The notes below the pieces were generated by a model. The model worked only from the letters and a program-made list of their open reading frames with translations, did not search any database and had not been told where the DNA came from. A program made the position numbers and the translations under genes. DNA of 6,042 nt from Actinomycetota bacterium (GTDB lineage: Bacteria > Actinomycetota > Thermoleophilia > Solirubrobacterales > Solirubrobacteraceae), in the NCBI GenBank assembly GCA_019348575.1, contig JAHWJE010000117.1, forward strand, positions 1 through 6,042, written 5' to 3'. Shown in pieces: positions 5,641 through 6,042 of this stretch (position 1 is the first letter of the stretch; every line of letters begins with the position of its first letter).

Positions 5641-6042
5641 ACCGCCGTCCGCCCGCGCGGCCGCCGCCGCGCGCGCCGTGGCCAGCGCCGCCTCGGCCGC
5701 TGCGACCGCTGCTTCCGCATCGGCTACGTCGTCTTGGGCGGCTTCGATCTGGGCGAGCAGAGCTTCGTTGCCGCCCAGGAGCCGGTCGAGCTCGGCTTCT
5801 GCGTCCGCGAGGTCGTCGAGCGTCGTCTGGAGCGTGTCGAGGGTGGCGAGAGTGTCCCGCAGGGTCTGCACCTGGCCGCTGAGGGTCGAACCGAGGTTCA
5901 GGTCCAACCCGTCCAACAGGTCCAGCAGCGCGCTCAACGGCAGCGCTCCGAGAAGCTCGTTCGGAAGGATGTCGCCAACCTTCAACTCGATCGGGCCGAT
6001 ACCCGCTCCGGTCCGCGACGTCGCCAGCTCTTCGACCACCTT
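5641..6042 (-). CDS. Coiled-coil, probably surface protein (partial; C-terminal end unclear)
   Basis: The frame enters from the right edge (AAG at 6042-6040), so the N-terminus is missing. The visible product begins VVEELATSRTGAGIGPIELK, then Leu-rich VGDILPNELLGALPLSALLD, a region rich in Leu/Thr/Asp heptads, and an Ala/Glu/Asp coiled coil ending in Ala repeats near 5650. This style (a GVGP-LELKVGDLLP-like start followed by long Ala/Gln/Asp coiled coil) is one I associate with secreted actinobacterial anchor-domain proteins; that is from memory and not certain. Formally the frame continues without a stop to TGA at 5137, but below about 5640 the translation is an Arg/Ala-rich shadow of the helical-protein gene, so I give only the convincing part. 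By hand count about 82% of third bases here are G/C, against about 95% in a sample of GH65, with TTG, GAA, GTA and CAA codons appearing. The gene may be broken, frameshifted or joined artificially. Confidence 0.6.

Noticed and set aside
1..6042. CRISPR arrays, tRNA or rRNA genes, insertion-sequence ends, toxin-antitoxin or phage genes
   Set aside because: I looked on both strands and found no spaced direct repeats, tRNA-like folds, transposase motifs or terminal inverted repeats.

Overview
The window is very GC-rich and gene-dense. It shows strong third-position G/C bias, GTG and TTG starts, and at least one apparent leaderless start. All of this fits a high-GC actinomycete. The protein repertoire (a GH65 of the actinobacterial type, an FkbM methyltransferase and GT4 in a glycan cluster, a coiled-coil surface-type protein) would suit a Thermoleophilia/Solirubrobacterales-like genome, but that placement is inference.

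Layout. (1) 1-482, + strand: the C-terminal ATPase end of a sensor histidine kinase, cut by the left edge. (2) 504-2909, - strand: a complete GH65 glycoside phosphorylase-type enzyme, convergent with the kinase. (3) 2910-3180: a divergent region holding a possible promoter for the GH65 gene and a small minus-strand open frame (2906-3172) whose stop overlaps the GH65 TTG start. (4) 3181-4059, + strand: an FkbM-family SAM methyltransferase. (5) 4088-5140, - strand: a GT4 glycosyltransferase, convergent with the methyltransferase across a 28-nt gap containing a hairpin. (6) 5151-5561, - strand: a small helical/coiled-coil protein of a type usually found next to or fused to glycan-modifying methyltransferases. 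It lies 10 nt upstream of the GT and forms an operon with it, from an apparently leaderless promoter. (7) 5641-6042, - strand: part of a coiled-coil, probably surface-exposed protein, cut by the right edge.

How the genes work together. The FkbM methyltransferase, the GT4 and the helical protein look like one edge of a surface polysaccharide or glycan assembly locus: sugar transfer, O-methylation, and a helper domain. The GH65 enzyme is a separate cytosolic disaccharide-phosphorylase function with no beta-phosphoglucomutase partner in view. The kinase belongs to a two-component system to the left.

No clearly new system is visible. The points most worth a second look are: the Lys in place of the N-box Asn in the kinase; the small ORF that may be translationally coupled to GH65; the free-standing helical domain; the overlapping divergent promoters near 5570-5615; and the segment to the right of about 5640. 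That segment has different codon use, and its reading frame runs on into what is plainly another gene, suggesting a recombination point or chimeric join.
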